NCBI RefSeq assembly: GCF_014650955.1
Contig: NZ_BMVY01000012.1
Coordinates: 1-64,000, forward strand
Source of the DNA: Streptomyces tauricus
GTDB taxonomy: Bacteria > Actinomycetota > Actinomycetes > Streptomycetales > Streptomycetaceae
DNA length: 64,000 nucleotides
Direction: 5' to 3'
This document shows positions 1 to 9,993 of this stretch, in pieces (within the stretch, counting starts at the first letter, position 1; every line of letters starts with the position of its first letter). The notes under the pieces are model-generated. The model searched no databases. It saw only the letters and a program-made list of their open reading frames with translations, and was not told the origin of the DNA. Both the position numbers and the translations under genes were made by a program.

Positions 1-645
1 CAGCCGCGCGCCCACGACCTGCCGGGCGTCGGCGCCGGTCAGGTCGCCGCCGGGCAGCAGCCAGCCGGCCAGTGCCAGGCAGGGCGCGACCAGCAGGCCG
101 AGGGCGGTCGCGGAGAGGCGGTCACCGACCGCGCGGCTGGCCGAGCCGGCGCCCGCGAGCAGCAGCAGGCCGGTCACGGCCGCGTAGGCGACCCGGGAGA
201 AGCCGGAGTTGGCGGTGCCGGGCCACAGCACCAGCGCGAGGGCGGCCACCACGGTGGCCACGGCGGTGCCGACCAGGAGCGCGCGGGCCGCCTCGGGGTG
301 CCAGGTGTTGAGGCGCCGGCCCGCGGTGTCGGCTATCCCGTCCACCAGGTCGTCGAGCCGGGCCTCGGGCAGCGCCTCGGTGTGCGGGCGCAGATAGAGC
401 ACGGCGCCGTCGGAGAGCCCGGCGTGGGCGAGGGTGGTCTCCTCGTCGAGCGGTGCGTCGCCGAGTTGCTGGAGCACCCAGCCGGCGTGGTCGAGCCCGG
501 CTTCTTCCGCCTCTTCGCCGACATAACGCAGCAGCGTGGGCAGCAGATCGGCGACCGGTACGTCGGCGGGCACGGCCAGATCGACGGAGACGCTCGGCGC
601 ACGTACGGTCAGGCGGCACAGTTCGGCCACAGCGCTGTCGGTCAT
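1..645 (-). CDS. eccD: EccD-like type VII secretion membrane protein, N-terminal part
   Basis: Partial gene running off the left edge; 215 codons are present. The ATG (complement of 643-645) opens a protein whose first ~90 residues look like the YukD/ubiquitin-like domain of EccD, with hydrophobic core strands and the motif GAVLYLRP. It is followed by hydrophobic segments at about residues 122-140, 152-168 and 183-195, the first of EccD's roughly eleven membrane helices. EccD forms the channel part of the ESX/T7SS inner-membrane complex together with EccB, EccC and EccE. The gene is divergent from eccC across 428 bp, and the neighbouring eccC, mycP and EccA-like genes support the assignment. 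The rest of the transmembrane domain lies outside the window. Confidence 0.85.
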   Translation of the reverse strand, partial: MTDSAVAELCRLTVRAPSVSVDLAVPADVPVADLLPTLLRYVGEEAEEAGLDHAGWVLQQLGDAPLDEETTLAHAGLSDGAVLYLRPHTEALPEARLDDLVDGIADTAGRRLNTWHPEAARALLVGTAVATVVAALALVLWPGTANSGFSRVAYAAVTGLLLLAGAGSASRAVGDRLSATALGLLVAPCLALAGWLLPGGDLTGADARQVVGARL

Positions 646-1073
646 CAGCTGAACTCTCGTCTTCCGTGGGGACTTTGGCAGGAGGACTTCCCCGGGACGG
701 TGGGTGGGCCTCCCCGGGAGAGGGATGTGCGAAGAGTACGGAAGGCCCGCGAGCGGTCGGGATCGGGGGTGCCGGACCGGTGAATTTCGTCCGCGCGGGC
801 TGCGACCGCCCCTCCCGCGTGGACAGGTCGCGTTCCGTGAATGCAGACTACTGCCTACGCCCGCCGGATCGTGCTGCGGACCGGACTCATTGTCCGGTAT
901 GGAGTTGTCCAACACGGGAGTTGACCGTCCCCGCTATCCGCTCGAAACATTCACCCCGCCTTCCGCGGATCACGCGGGACCCGGAGAATGGGCTCGGTGC
1001 GGTCTTTACCACTGCCGGGTGCGCCGGTATTCGGTGCGGGCCGGAAAGCCAGTAAAACCGGAGGTTCTGTTCC
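646..1073. other. Divergent intergenic region eccD/eccC
   Basis: A 428-bp spacer between the start codons of eccD (leftward) and eccC (rightward). It must carry both promoters. I see no convincing -35/-10 pair or long inverted repeat. The only clear signal is a GGAGG ribosome-binding site about ten bases before the TTG start of eccC (1060-1064). Open frames crossing it have no supporting start signal or recognisable product. Confidence 0.5.
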
Positions 1074-4000
1074 TTGAGTGTCGTGCTGTTTCGCCGGCCG
1101 GCCCGCAGACGCGGACCGCAGATGCCCGAGGGGCAATTGACCCTTCAGGAGCCACCGGTCCTCGCCGAGACCGTGCCCGACACCTCGGCGATATGGACCT
1201 ATTTGCCGATGGCACTGATGTCGGTGTCGATGATGCTGATGTTCCTGCGCCCCGGCGGCGGGAACGGCGTCTTCATGTATCTGGCGATGGGCGTCATGGC
1301 GCTCTCCGCCGGTGCGATGCTGCTGGGGCAGCTGATGCGCCGCTCCAGCGAGCGCAAGCAGCGCCTGAAGGGCGAACGGCGCGACTACCTCCGGTATCTG
1401 GCGCAGACCCGCAAGCGGGTCCGGTCCACCATCACGGAGCAGCAGCGGGCGCTCGCCTGGCGCCACCCCGACCCCGCCTCGCTGCGCTCGCTGGCCCGCA
1501 CCTCCCGGCTGTGGGAACGCCGTCCGGCCGACGAGGACTTCGGCGAGGCGCGGCTCGCGGTCGGCGAGCAGCAGCTCGCGCTCACCCTGCAGCCGGTCTC
1601 CACCCGCCCGGTGGAGGACCTCGAACCGCTCTGCGCGCACGCCCTGCGCCGTTTCATCCGCGCCTACTCCACCGTCCCCGAGCAGCCCCTCGGTCTCTAT
1701 CTGCGCTCCTCGGCCCGGGTGCTGGTGCGCCCGGCGGAGGCTCCCGGCCAGGCGGCACCCACCGAACCGGGCGTGCCCCCGCAGGGGGAGAGCGGCACGG
1801 CCGGGGGCAGCATCCCGGCGGAGGGCCCCGGCGCCGAGGCCGTACGGGCCCTCGTGCGCGCCGCGCTCGCCCAGCTCGCGGTGTTCCACGCGCCCGAGGA
1901 GCTGTGGATCGCGGTCTGTGTCAGTGACGAGCGGCGGCCCGACTGGGAGTGGGTGAAGTGGCTGCCGCACGCGCTGCACCCGCACGAGGAGGACGGCGCG
2001 GGCCAGGTCCGCCGGATCACCGCCGAACTCACCGAGCTGGACGACCTGCTCGGCGCCGAGTTCGCCGAGCGTCCCGGCTTCGACGCGGATGCCCGCCCCG
2101 GCCGTGACGAGCCGTACACCGTCGTCGTCCTGGACGGTGTCAGTGTCCCCGAGGGCCATCGCTGGGAGGGGCACGGCTATCGCAACGCCGTGGTCATCGA
2201 CGTCTCCGGGTCGCTGCGCTGGAAGCCCGGCCGCAACACGCTGCGGCTGACCGTCGGGCCTGACCAGGTGAGTCTGGTGCGCACCGACCGCAGCCGCAAG
2301 GAGCGTTCCGTGGCGCTCGGCCGCCCCGACCGGCTCGGCCCGCTCGGCGCGGAGTCGCTGGCCCGGCTGCTGACCGCCCGCCGGATCAGCCTGGGCACGG
2401 ACATCTCGCAGCCGCTGGAGACCGACGTCGAACTGACCACGCTGCTCGGCATCCCCGACCTGCACCGGCACGACCCGCAGACCCTCTTCAGCAAGCACAT
2501 CGGCTCCGCCCGGCTGCGGGTGCCGGTCGCGGTCGGTGTGGACGGCCGCCCGGTGGAACTCGACATCAAGGAGTCCGCGCAGGGCGGTATGGGCCCGCAC
2601 GGCATGCTCATCGGCGCCACCGGCTCCGGCAAGAGCGAACTCCTGCGCACCCTGGTCCTCGGCCTCGCCCTGACCAACTCCTCCGAGACCCTCAACTTCG
2701 TCCTGGTCGACTTCAAGGGCGGCGCCACCTTCCTCGGCCTGGAGGAACTTCCGCACACGTCCGCCGTCATCACCAACCTCGCCGACGAGGTCGCCCTGGT
2801 GGAACGTATGCAGGACGCCCTGCACGGCGAACTCATGCGCCGCCAGGAACTGCTGCGCTCCGCGGGCAACTACACCTCCGCCCTGGAGTACGAGCGGGCC
2901 CGCGCCGCCGGGGCCGACCTCGCCCCGCTGCCCAGCCTGTTCGTGGTGGTCGACGAGTTCAGCGAACTGCTGTCCACGCACCGCGAGTTCATGGACCTGT
3001 TCGTGATGATCGGCCGCCTCGGCCGCTCCCTCGGGGTCCATCTGCTGCTCGCCTCGCAGCGCCTGGACGAGGGCCGTATGCACCAGTTGGAGAGTCACCT
3101 CTCGTACCGCATCGGTCTGCGGACCTTCTCCGCCATGGAGAGCCGCGGTGTGCTGGGTGTGCCGGACGCCTACCAGCTCCCGGCCTCGCCCGGCAACGGC
3201 TATCTGAAGTCCGGTGTGGAGGCCCTGACCCGGTTCCGGGCCGGCTACTCCTCGGGCACCTACCGGCGGCGTACCGGCGCCGTGGTCCAGGCCCGGGTGG
3301 CCAGCCAGGTGGTGCCGTGGACCAGCGGCTGGGTGGTGCCCCGCACGATCGAGGCGTCGCCCGAACCGGAACCGGAGACGGAGGAGAGCGAGGAGGACGA
3401 GGAGACCCTGCTCGCCGTGGCCCTGGACCGGCTGCGCGACTCCGGCCCCGCCGCCCACCAGGTGTGGCTGCCGCCGCTGGACGAGCCCTCCCCGCTGGAC
3501 GTGCTGCTGTCCGGCATCACCCCCGACCCGGTACGCGGCCTGACCGCCGCCAACTGGTCCGGCACGGGCAGGCTCCGGGTGCCGGTCGGCCTGGTGGACA
3601 AGCCCTTCGAGCAGCGCCGCGACCCGCTGGTCGTGGACCTCTCCGGGGCCGGCGGCCATGTCGCCATCGCGGGCGGTTCACAGAGCGGCAAGTCCACGCT
3701 CATGCGCACCCTGATCGGTGCCCTCGCCCTCACCCACACACCTGCCGAGATCCAGTTCTACTGCCTGGACTTCGGCGGTGGCGGTCTCTCGCAACTCGCC
3801 GCGCTCCCGCATGTCGGCGGCGTCGCGGCGCGCCTCAACCCGGAGCGGGTGCACCGGGCGGTCGCCGAGGTCATGACGCTGCTCGCCCGGCGCGAGCAGT
3901 TCTTCGTGGACCACACCATCGACTCCATGCAGTCCTACCGCCGGCGCCGGGCCGCCGGGGAGTTCCCCGACGAGCCCTTCGGCGATGTGTTCATGGTGGT

Positions 4001-5159
4001 CGACGGCTGGTCGACGGTCCGCCAGGACTACGACGACCTGATCCAGAAGTTCAACGAACTGGCCGCGCGCGGCCTCAACTACGGCATCCACCTGCTCATC
4101 ACCACCACCCGCTGGGTGGAGCTGTCCGCCCAGGTCCGCGACCAGGCCGCCACCCGTCTCGAACTGCGGATGGGTGACCCGATGGACTCCGAGATCGACA
4201 CCCGCAAGGCCCGTTCGGTGCCGCGCAGCGGTGGTCGCGGCATCACCGCGGACACCAAGATGCACTTCCTGGCCGGGCTGCCCCGCCTCGACGGCAGCGG
4301 CTCCCTCGAAGACCTCGGCGACGGCGTCGGACATCTGGTCGCGGAGGTCGCCAAGCACTGGCCCGGGGCGCCCGCCCCGCAGGTCCGGATGCTGCCGCAC
4401 CGGCTCCCGCTCTCCGAGCTGCCCGCGCCCGAGTCCACCGAGGGCGACGGCATGCGGCTGCCCCTCGGTATCGACCAGGACGCCCTGGAACCGGTCTGGC
4501 ACGACTTCAGCCGCACCCCGCACCTGGTCGTGGTCGGCGACACCGAGAGCGGCAAGACCAACCTGCTGCGCCGCATCACGGAGGGCATCACCACCCGGTA
4601 CTCGCCCACCGAGGCGAAGATCATCGTGGTGGACTACCGCCGCACGCTGGTGGACACCGTGCCGGAGGAGTACCGCATCGGGCACGTCATCTCCCTGGAC
4701 AACCTCAAGGAGACCATCGAGGGCGCGGCGCGGGCGATGAAGACCCGTGTGCCGGGGGCCGACATCGCCCCGGGCCGGATGCGCAAGTGCGACTGGTGGA
4801 CCGGCCCGCGGCTGTTCATCCTGGTCGACGACTACGACATGGTCTCCGGCAGCTCCTTCCAGAGCCCCATGGAGCCGCTCTTCGAGTACCTGACGCTCGG
4901 CTTCGAGATGGGGCTGCACCTGGTCGTCGCCCGCAGTGCCATGGGCGCGGGCCGGGGTCTCAGCGACGGTCTCATCCGCCGCCTCGACGAGGCCAACAAC
5001 CCGGCGGTCCTGCTGTCCTGCCCGCCCACGGAGGGCCGCCTCTTCGGCAACGCGAAGCCGCGGAACCTGCCGCCGGGCCGGGCCCTGCACATCGCGCGCC
5101 GCCGCGAGCGTCTGATGCAGACGGCGCTGGTGGACGAGCCTGCGCCTCAGACTGACTGA
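1074..5159 (+). CDS. eccC: Type VII secretion protein EccC (fused EccCa-EccCb, three FtsK/SpoIIIE ATPase domains)
   Basis: 1,361 residues. This is the motor ATPase of the ESX/T7SS machine, which recognises WXG100-type substrates and drives export. Two membrane helices lie near residues 39-58 and 66-88, then a cytoplasmic stalk with a Pro/Gly/Glu-rich insertion around 222-257. Three tandem FtsK-like ATPase domains follow, with P-loop lysines near K520 (GATGSGKSE), K873 (GGSQSGKST) and K1161 (GDTESGKTN). Walker B is VVVDEFSE in domain 1 but VVDGWS in domain 2 and LVDDYD in domain 3, so only domain 1 keeps the catalytic Glu. The start is TTG at 1074, with GGAGG ten bases upstream. One-piece EccC is usual in actinomycetes outside mycobacteria, where it is split into Ca and Cb. 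It ends just before a strong bidirectional hairpin facing mycP. Confidence 0.95.
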   Translation: MSVVLFRRPARRRGPQMPEGQLTLQEPPVLAETVPDTSAIWTYLPMALMSVSMMLMFLRPGGGNGVFMYLAMGVMALSAGAMLLGQLMRRSSERKQRLKGERRDYLRYLAQTRKRVRSTITEQQRALAWRHPDPASLRSLARTSRLWERRPADEDFGEARLAVGEQQLALTLQPVSTRPVEDLEPLCAHALRRFIRAYSTVPEQPLGLYLRSSARVLVRPAEAPGQAAPTEPGVPPQGESGTAGGSIPAEGPGAEAVRALVRAALAQLAVFHAPEELWIAVCVSDERRPDWEWVKWLPHALHPHEEDGAGQVRRITAELTELDDLLGAEFAERPGFDADARPGRDEPYTVVVLDGVSVPEGHRWEGHGYRNAVVIDVSGSLRWKPGRNTLRLTVGPDQVSLVRTDRSRKERSVALGRPDRLGPLGAESLARLLTARRISLGTDISQPLETDVELTTLLGIPDLHRHDPQTLFSKHIGSARLRVPVAVGVDGRPVELDIKESAQGGMGPHGMLIGATGSGKSELLRTLVLGLALTNSSETLNFVLVDFKGGATFLGLEELPHTSAVITNLADEVALVERMQDALHGELMRRQELLRSAGNYTSALEYERARAAGADLAPLPSLFVVVDEFSELLSTHREFMDLFVMIGRLGRSLGVHLLLASQRLDEGRMHQLESHLSYRIGLRTFSAMESRGVLGVPDAYQLPASPGNGYLKSGVEALTRFRAGYSSGTYRRRTGAVVQARVASQVVPWTSGWVVPRTIEASPEPEPETEESEEDEETLLAVALDRLRDSGPAAHQVWLPPLDEPSPLDVLLSGITPDPVRGLTAANWSGTGRLRVPVGLVDKPFEQRRDPLVVDLSGAGGHVAIAGGSQSGKSTLMRTLIGALALTHTPAEIQFYCLDFGGGGLSQLAALPHVGGVAARLNPERVHRAVAEVMTLLARREQFFVDHTIDSMQSYRRRRAAGEFPDEPFGDVFMVVDGWSTVRQDYDDLIQKFNELAARGLNYGIHLLITTTRWVELSAQVRDQAATRLELRMGDPMDSEIDTRKARSVPRSGGRGITADTKMHFLAGLPRLDGSGSLEDLGDGVGHLVAEVAKHWPGAPAPQVRMLPHRLPLSELPAPESTEGDGMRLPLGIDQDALEPVWHDFSRTPHLVVVGDTESGKTNLLRRITEGITTRYSPTEAKIIVVDYRRTLVDTVPEEYRIGHVISLDNLKETIEGAARAMKTRVPGADIAPGRMRKCDWWTGPRLFILVDDYDMVSGSSFQSPMEPLFEYLTLGFEMGLHLVVARSAMGAGRGLSDGLIRRLDEANNPAVLLSCPPTEGRLFGNAKPRNLPPGRALHIARRRERLMQTALVDEPAPQTD

Positions 5160-5226
5160 GGGCAAAGGATTGCGCCGTTCCCCGCGCCCCTCGAAGGGGC
5201 GCGGGGAACGGCGCAATCCTTTGCCC
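5160..5226. terminator. Bidirectional terminator hairpin between eccC and mycP
   Basis: A perfect inverted repeat: a 31-bp left arm (5160-5190) and its exact complement (5196-5226), separated by TCGAA. It lies directly after the eccC stop codon and between two convergent genes, as expected for a factor-independent bidirectional terminator (no U-tract, as is common in Streptomyces). The inner core CCGCGCCCC/GGGGCGCGG recurs in the hairpin at 41412-41433. Confidence 0.85.
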
Positions 5227-5253
5227 TTGGAGGGCGCGCAGCCGACAGCCCGC

Positions 5254-6513
5254 TCAGTCCTCCTCCACGGCGGCCGGGGTGGCCGCTCCCGCCCTGGCCG
5301 GCCGCCACCCCCGTGCCCGGGCCCTGGGAAGGGCGAAGGCTCCCCACAGAACGGCAAGCACGCCACCCGTGCCGAGGACCACGAAGAGCGTGGCCCGATC
5401 GGTGGCCCGGTCGGCCCCGGACGTGTCACGAACGGTCACGGGATCGGCGGCCCGCTCCACCCCGCCGGCCGCACCGGAGTCACCGAGCACCGTGGTGACG
5501 GCGGCGTACGCGTCGAGCTGCGGGATGTCCGCCGGATAGGCGGTCGCGGTCACCCGCCGGGCCACCTCGTCGGCCGAGTCGTCGGGCCGGGCGGCCCGCA
5601 CCGCCGCCACCGCCCCGGCGGCGTACGCGGTCGCCACGGAGGCACCCGCGCCGAGGTAGTGCCCGTCACCCCGCGGGCCGCCGGAGACCACCCCGGCGCC
5701 GGGGGCGACCAGATCGACCCCGCTCGTGCGCAGCGCGTTGTCCGGCCGGACCCCGGCGGGCAGCATGTCGGCGACCGACAGGACACCGGGTTCGGCGGCC
5801 GGCCAGTAGCTACGGGCCGGGATCTCGTCGTTGGCACCCCGTGGCGGATCCGGCGTCGCCGCGGCGACCACCACCGCACCCGCACGGCGGGCGTCGGCGA
5901 CCGCGCGCGTCAGCTCGGCGTCACGGCGTGGCAGGGCCACCGGGACCGCGATGACCTCGGCGTCGGCCTCGATCGCGGCCCGTACCGCCGCCACGACCAG
6001 GGCGGAACTCGCCTGACCGCGCTGGTCGGTGCCGCGCAGGGCCAGGATCTTCGCGCCCGGGGCGACACCGGTCAGGCCCGCGCCGTCCCCGCCGTCCCCG
6101 TCGGCCCCGGCGATCAGGCCGGCCAGGAACGTACCGTGTCCGACGCAGTCGTCACCGGCCGTGCCCTCGGCGGTGACCCGGCCGTCGAGGCCCACGGCCC
6201 CGGTGTCGACACCGGTGTCGATCAGGGCGACGGTCACACCCGCACCGGTGCTGTACCCGTGCAGCCGGTCCAGATCGAGGCGCTGGCGCGACCAGTCCTG
6301 CTTCTTCGCCTTCTCGCGGGAGGCGGGGGTGCAGGGCGCGTCCGAGTCGATCGCGGAAGGCATGCCGGGCAGTTCCTGGCCCTTCTTCCCGTCGGCCGCC
6401 GGTACCCGTGACAGGGGTGCCGCCTGGGCCGGCAGGGCCGTGGGCAGCAGCAGGGCGGCGACGCAGCCGACCCCGGACAGCAGGCGGGCGGCCTCGCGGG
6501 CGGACGACCTCAT
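5254..6513 (-). CDS. mycP: Type VII secretion-associated subtilisin-like protease (mycosin MycP)
   Basis: 419 residues. Mycosins are membrane-anchored S8 serine proteases on the outer face that stabilise the ESX complex and process substrates. Signal peptide at about residues 1-32 (hydrophobic [16 protein letters not shown], cleavage after AQA). Catalytic triad: D99 in ALIDTG, H126 in GHGTFLAG, S292 in [13 protein letters not shown]-terminal membrane helix ([20 protein letters not shown]) is followed by a basic tail. The ATG at 6513 overlaps the TGA of the upstream AAA+ gene by four bases (ATGA), so translation is coupled. Oddities: the usual GTS around the catalytic serine reads GAS, and the segment where an oxyanion-hole Asn is expected (after VVAAA, about residue 220) reads TPDPP. 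The start is well fixed by the overlap and the signal peptide. Confidence 0.9.
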   Translation of the reverse strand: MRSSAREAARLLSGVGCVAALLLPTALPAQAAPLSRVPAADGKKGQELPGMPSAIDSDAPCTPASREKAKKQDWSRQRLDLDRLHGYSTGAGVTVALIDTGVDTGAVGLDGRVTAEGTAGDDCVGHGTFLAGLIAGADGDGGDGAGLTGVAPGAKILALRGTDQRGQASSALVVAAVRAAIEADAEVIAVPVALPRRDAELTRAVADARRAGAVVVAAATPDPPRGANDEIPARSYWPAAEPGVLSVADMLPAGVRPDNALRTSGVDLVAPGAGVVSGGPRGDGHYLGAGASVATAYAAGAVAAVRAARPDDSADEVARRVTATAYPADIPQLDAYAAVTTVLGDSGAAGGVERAADPVTVRDTSGADRATDRATLFVVLGTGGVLAVLWGAFALPRARARGWRPARAGAATPAAVEED

Positions 6514-9500
6514 CGGGGAGCCGCCTTCGGTGCCACGGCCACGACGTCGCCGGGAAGGAGGATGCGCAGATCGTCCAGGGTGGGCGCGGCCAGCGAACTG
6601 AGCCGTCCCGCCTGCCGGGTGACCATCGACTCGACCACCTGGCGGGCCAGCCGGGCGTTGCCGAAGGACCGGTCCCGGGGCAGCGACTCGAAGTACTCCT
6701 TGAGCAGCGGGCCGGTGCCGGGTCCGCACTCGTAGCCCATGTTCGCGGCCTGGGTCCGCACGATGGTGACCAGTTCCTCCGAGGAGTAGTCGGCGAAGGC
6801 GATCCGGCGCGGGAAGCGGGAGGAAAGGCCCGGGTTGGAGGCGAGGAAGCGCTCCATCTCGTCGGTGTAGCCGGCGACGATGACGACGACCTCGTCGCGG
6901 TGGTCCTCCATCAGCTTCAGCAGGGTGTCCACCGCCTCCTGTCCGAAGTCGGCGCCGTTGCCGCGCGGGGTGAGGGTGTACGCCTCGTCGATGAAGAGCA
7001 CACCGCCACGGGCCTTCTCGAAGACCTCGCGGGTGAGCTGGGCGGTGTGCCCTATGTAGCGGCCGACGAGATCGGCGCGGGCCGCCTCGATCAGCTGGCC
7101 CCGCTGCAGGACGCCGAGCTGGGTGAGGATCTCCCCGTAGAGCCGGGCGACGGTCGTCTTGCCCGTACCGGGCGGGCCGGTGAAGACCAGGTGGTTGCTG
7201 AGCGAGGGCACCGGCAGCCCGGCGGCGGCACGGTGGCGGGCCGTGGTGATGAGGTTGACCAGGTCGGCGACCTCGCGCTTCACCTCGGACAGGCCGATCA
7301 TGTCACCGAGGCGGGTCAGCGGGTCGTCGGCGGGGGCCGCGGTCTCGGCGGCCTTCGTGGCGGCGGTCGCGGAGACGTCGTCCGGGAGGAGCAGTCGCAG
7401 GTCGCGCTCGCCGACCTGCTGCTGGGAGGCGAGCCGGACCGCCTGTCTGTCCACCATCTCCTCGAACACCCCGCGCGCGGCACGGCCGTTGCCGAAGCCC
7501 GCGTCCCGGGGCATCGCCTCGAAGTGCGCGGCCAGCGCCGCCTCGGTGCCCTCACCCAGCTCGTACTGGTGCTGGGCGCACATGTTCTCCATGATGGCGA
7601 CCAGTTCGGGCACCGAGTAGTTCTCGAACTCGACGGTCCGCGAGAACCGCGAGGCCAGGCCCGGGTTGGAGGCGAGGAAGGAGTCCATCTCGCGGGAGTA
7701 GCCGGCGGCGACCACCACCACGTCGTCGCGGTGGTCCTCCATCAGCTTGAGCAGGGTGTCGACCGCCTCGCGGCCGAAGTCGGCGCCGCCGTTGTTGCTG
7801 TCCGAGGTGAGGGTGTACGCCTCGTCGACGAACAGCACGCCGCCGAGGGCGCGTTGGAAGGTCTCGGTGGTCTTGATCGCGGTACCGCCGACGACCTGTG
7901 CGACCAGGTCGGCGCGGGAGACCTCCACCAGGTGCCCACTACGCAGCGAGCCCAGTTCGGCGAGGATCGCCCCGTACAGGCGGGCGACGGTGGTCTTACC
8001 GGTGCCCGGCGGCCCCGCGAAGATCAGGTGCCGGCTCATCGGCGGCGCCGACATGCCGAGTTGTTCACGGCGCTGGGCGAGCTGGGTCAGGTTGACCAGC
8101 GTACGGACCTGCTGCTTGACGTTCTCCAGGCCGATCAGCGCGTTCAGGGCGCCGAGCGGGCCCTCCGGGCGGTCCGCCGGGGGCGCGTCCGCGGCGCCGG
8201 AGCCGGCCGGGTCGGTGTTCTCGGCGCTGCCGGAACCCCAGGCGTCCCGCTTGCCGTTGCCGGTGCTGTTCAGGCCCTCCACGGCCAGCCGCTCGCCGGG
8301 GGCGGTCTGCACCAGACCGCCGCCCTCGTTCTCGCGGGCCAGGCAGTTCACCACGGAGACCGGGGCGGTGGACTCGACCCGGAAGCCGTCCTGGGCGCCA
8401 CCGGACACCTCGCAGCCGCTGAGCGAGGCGAGCGCGCCCTCGCGGAGCAGGAAACCGTGGCCTCGGGGAGCGTGCACCGAGGTGCGGTTGGCGGTCAGTT
8501 CGCCTCCCGCGGCGACGATCACGCCCTCCTCGCCGGATATCTCGATGCGGAAGTCGCGGACGGTGACGTTGCCGCCGTCCTCCACGACCAGACCGCTGGT
8601 GGCCGTGTCGGAGACCCCGCCGCCGGCCAGGTACAGGGTGCTGCCGGAGGCCACACGTACGCCCGCGCCCTTGGGCCGGACGATCTCGCAGTCCTCGGCG
8701 CGGCCACGGGCGTCCTTGGAGGCCACGATGCCGTCGCCGGAGGGCTCCACCAGCCGGGCCCGGCGCAGCAGCGGGTTGGCGCCGCCGCGCACGGCGATCG
8801 CGGGCGAGCCGCCGATCACCTCCAGGTGGTCCAGCTCCGGCGCCGAGTCCTCCTCCAGGAGCAGCCCGGTCTGGTCGCAGTCGCGGACCGTCAGACCGGT
8901 GAGGGCCGGGGAGGCCGCCCCGGCGACCCGCAGGGCCGCGCCCTGCGCGCCGTCCACCCAGCAGTCCTCGAAGGTGCCGCGCGCCCGGTCGGTGACCAGC
9001 ACGCCGTGTCCGCGGGTGCGCGAGACGCGGCAGCGGCGCAGCACCGGGTCGGTGCCCTTGGCCAGGACGATCCCGTTCCCCGACGAGCCGGTGACGCGGA
9101 CGTCCTCAAGTGTCGTACGGCCCCCGCTGCTCAGGTGCACTCCGGTGCTGGTGTCGTGCACCACCGTGCGGATCACCGAGAGGGAGCTGTTCTCCTCCAG
9201 GGCGATGGAGGGCTTGTCGGTCGAGGAGATGTCGCAGTCCTCGACGGTGCCGCGGGACTCGCCGTTGGCGAGCAGGCCGTTGCCGCGGGCGTCGCGGACC
9301 GTGCAGCCGCGGACACGTGCCTCGCCCTGCTCGGCGAGGACGAGGCCGCTGGTGCCCAGGTGCTCGAAGGTGCAGGACTCCACGGTGGTGGGCGTGGTCG
9401 AGGTGACCACGATGCCGGCGCCCTGCGAGTTGCTCACCCGGCACTCGCGCAGCGCGATCGAGCCGGTGCCCCCGGCCAGCAGCGCGGTCCAGGCGGAGCC

Positions 9501-9827
9501 GATGACCTCGCAGCCGTCGAGCGCGGCCTGGCCGCGCCGCACGTCCACGGCCGGCTGCTCGGCGTCGCCGCCGCGCAGGGTCAGTTCGGAGAGCATCACG
9601 GCGTCGGCGCGCAGCGAAAGCACACTGCCCGAGCGCGGCCGGATCTCCACGGTGCCCCGGCCCTCTTCGGCAGTGAGGGTGACCCTGGTGTTGATCACCA
9701 GGTTCTCCGCGTACGTCCCGGGCCGGACGCTGATGAGCGCGCCGGTACGGGCAGCCGAGAGTGCCTCACCGATCGTCCGGTAACGATCCCGGTCCCCCGG
9801 ACCGACCGTCAGTACCTGGCGCGACAC
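6510..9827 (-). CDS. Beta-helix/tandem AAA+ ATPase fusion, EccA-like (CbxX/CfxQ family)
   Basis: 1,105 residues. Residues ~1-520 are a right-handed parallel beta-helix built of roughly 23-residue rungs (recurrent GxGIVV, GNGLLA, GHGVLV, GDGIVA, GAGVRV turns), of the NosD/pectate-lyase-like fold. A Pro/Gly/Asp-rich linker (~520-585) follows, then two CbxX-type AAA+ domains. Each has a Walker [10 protein letters not shown] (about residues 605 and 882), a Walker B GVLF(V/I)DEAYTL (about 663 and 942), and an identical [13 protein letters not shown] block. EccA proteins of mycobacterial ESX systems are cytosolic CbxX-type AAA+ ATPases with a TPR N-terminus; here a beta-helix replaces the TPR and the AAA+ domain is duplicated. 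GTG start at 9827 with AAGGAGG seven bases upstream. It is coupled to mycP. The role (substrate chaperone/unfoldase) is inferred from family and locus. Confidence 0.85.
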   Translation of the reverse strand: MSRQVLTVGPGDRDRYRTIGEALSAARTGALISVRPGTYAENLVINTRVTLTAEEGRGTVEIRPRSGSVLSLRADAVMLSELTLRGGDAEQPAVDVRRGQAALDGCEVIGSAWTALLAGGTGSIALRECRVSNSQGAGIVVTSTTPTTVESCTFEHLGTSGLVLAEQGEARVRGCTVRDARGNGLLANGESRGTVEDCDISSTDKPSIALEENSSLSVIRTVVHDTSTGVHLSSGGRTTLEDVRVTGSSGNGIVLAKGTDPVLRRCRVSRTRGHGVLVTDRARGTFEDCWVDGAQGAALRVAGAASPALTGLTVRDCDQTGLLLEEDSAPELDHLEVIGGSPAIAVRGGANPLLRRARLVEPSGDGIVASKDARGRAEDCEIVRPKGAGVRVASGSTLYLAGGGVSDTATSGLVVEDGGNVTVRDFRIEISGEEGVIVAAGGELTANRTSVHAPRGHGFLLREGALASLSGCEVSGGAQDGFRVESTAPVSVVNCLARENEGGGLVQTAPGERLAVEGLNSTGNGKRDAWGSGSAENTDPAGSGAADAPPADRPEGPLGALNALIGLENVKQQVRTLVNLTQLAQRREQLGMSAPPMSRHLIFAGPPGTGKTTVARLYGAILAELGSLRSGHLVEVSRADLVAQVVGGTAIKTTETFQRALGGVLFVDEAYTLTSDSNNGGADFGREAVDTLLKLMEDHRDDVVVVAAGYSREMDSFLASNPGLASRFSRTVEFENYSVPELVAIMENMCAQHQYELGEGTEAALAAHFEAMPRDAGFGNGRAARGVFEEMVDRQAVRLASQQQVGERDLRLLLPDDVSATAATKAAETAAPADDPLTRLGDMIGLSEVKREVADLVNLITTARHRAAAGLPVPSLSNHLVFTGPPGTGKTTVARLYGEILTQLGVLQRGQLIEAARADLVGRYIGHTAQLTREVFEKARGGVLFIDEAYTLTPRGNGADFGQEAVDTLLKLMEDHRDEVVVIVAGYTDEMERFLASNPGLSSRFPRRIAFADYSSEELVTIVRTQAANMGYECGPGTGPLLKEYFESLPRDRSFGNARLARQVVESMVTRQAGRLSSLAAPTLDDLRILLPGDVVAVAPKAAPR

Positions 9828-9993
9828 GCACCAACCTCCTTGCCACGGGGGCTTCAGCTACGGGCGCCCCCTCACCGGGGGCGCGTGTCGGTGAAACCGA
9901 CGGTGCCATCATGCCTCGCCCTGGGGCGGGCAGTTGCCGAGAGGGGTGCTCCCGGGTTCTCCGGGGCTCCTCTCGGGCTGCGGGCGCCTTGTC

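Noticed and set aside
951-3659. Long minus-strand open frame (about 900 codons) opposite eccC
   Set aside because: Antisense shadow of a GC-rich gene; composition is Gly/Ala/Arg/Val-rich with no domain, and eccC on the other strand is unmistakable.
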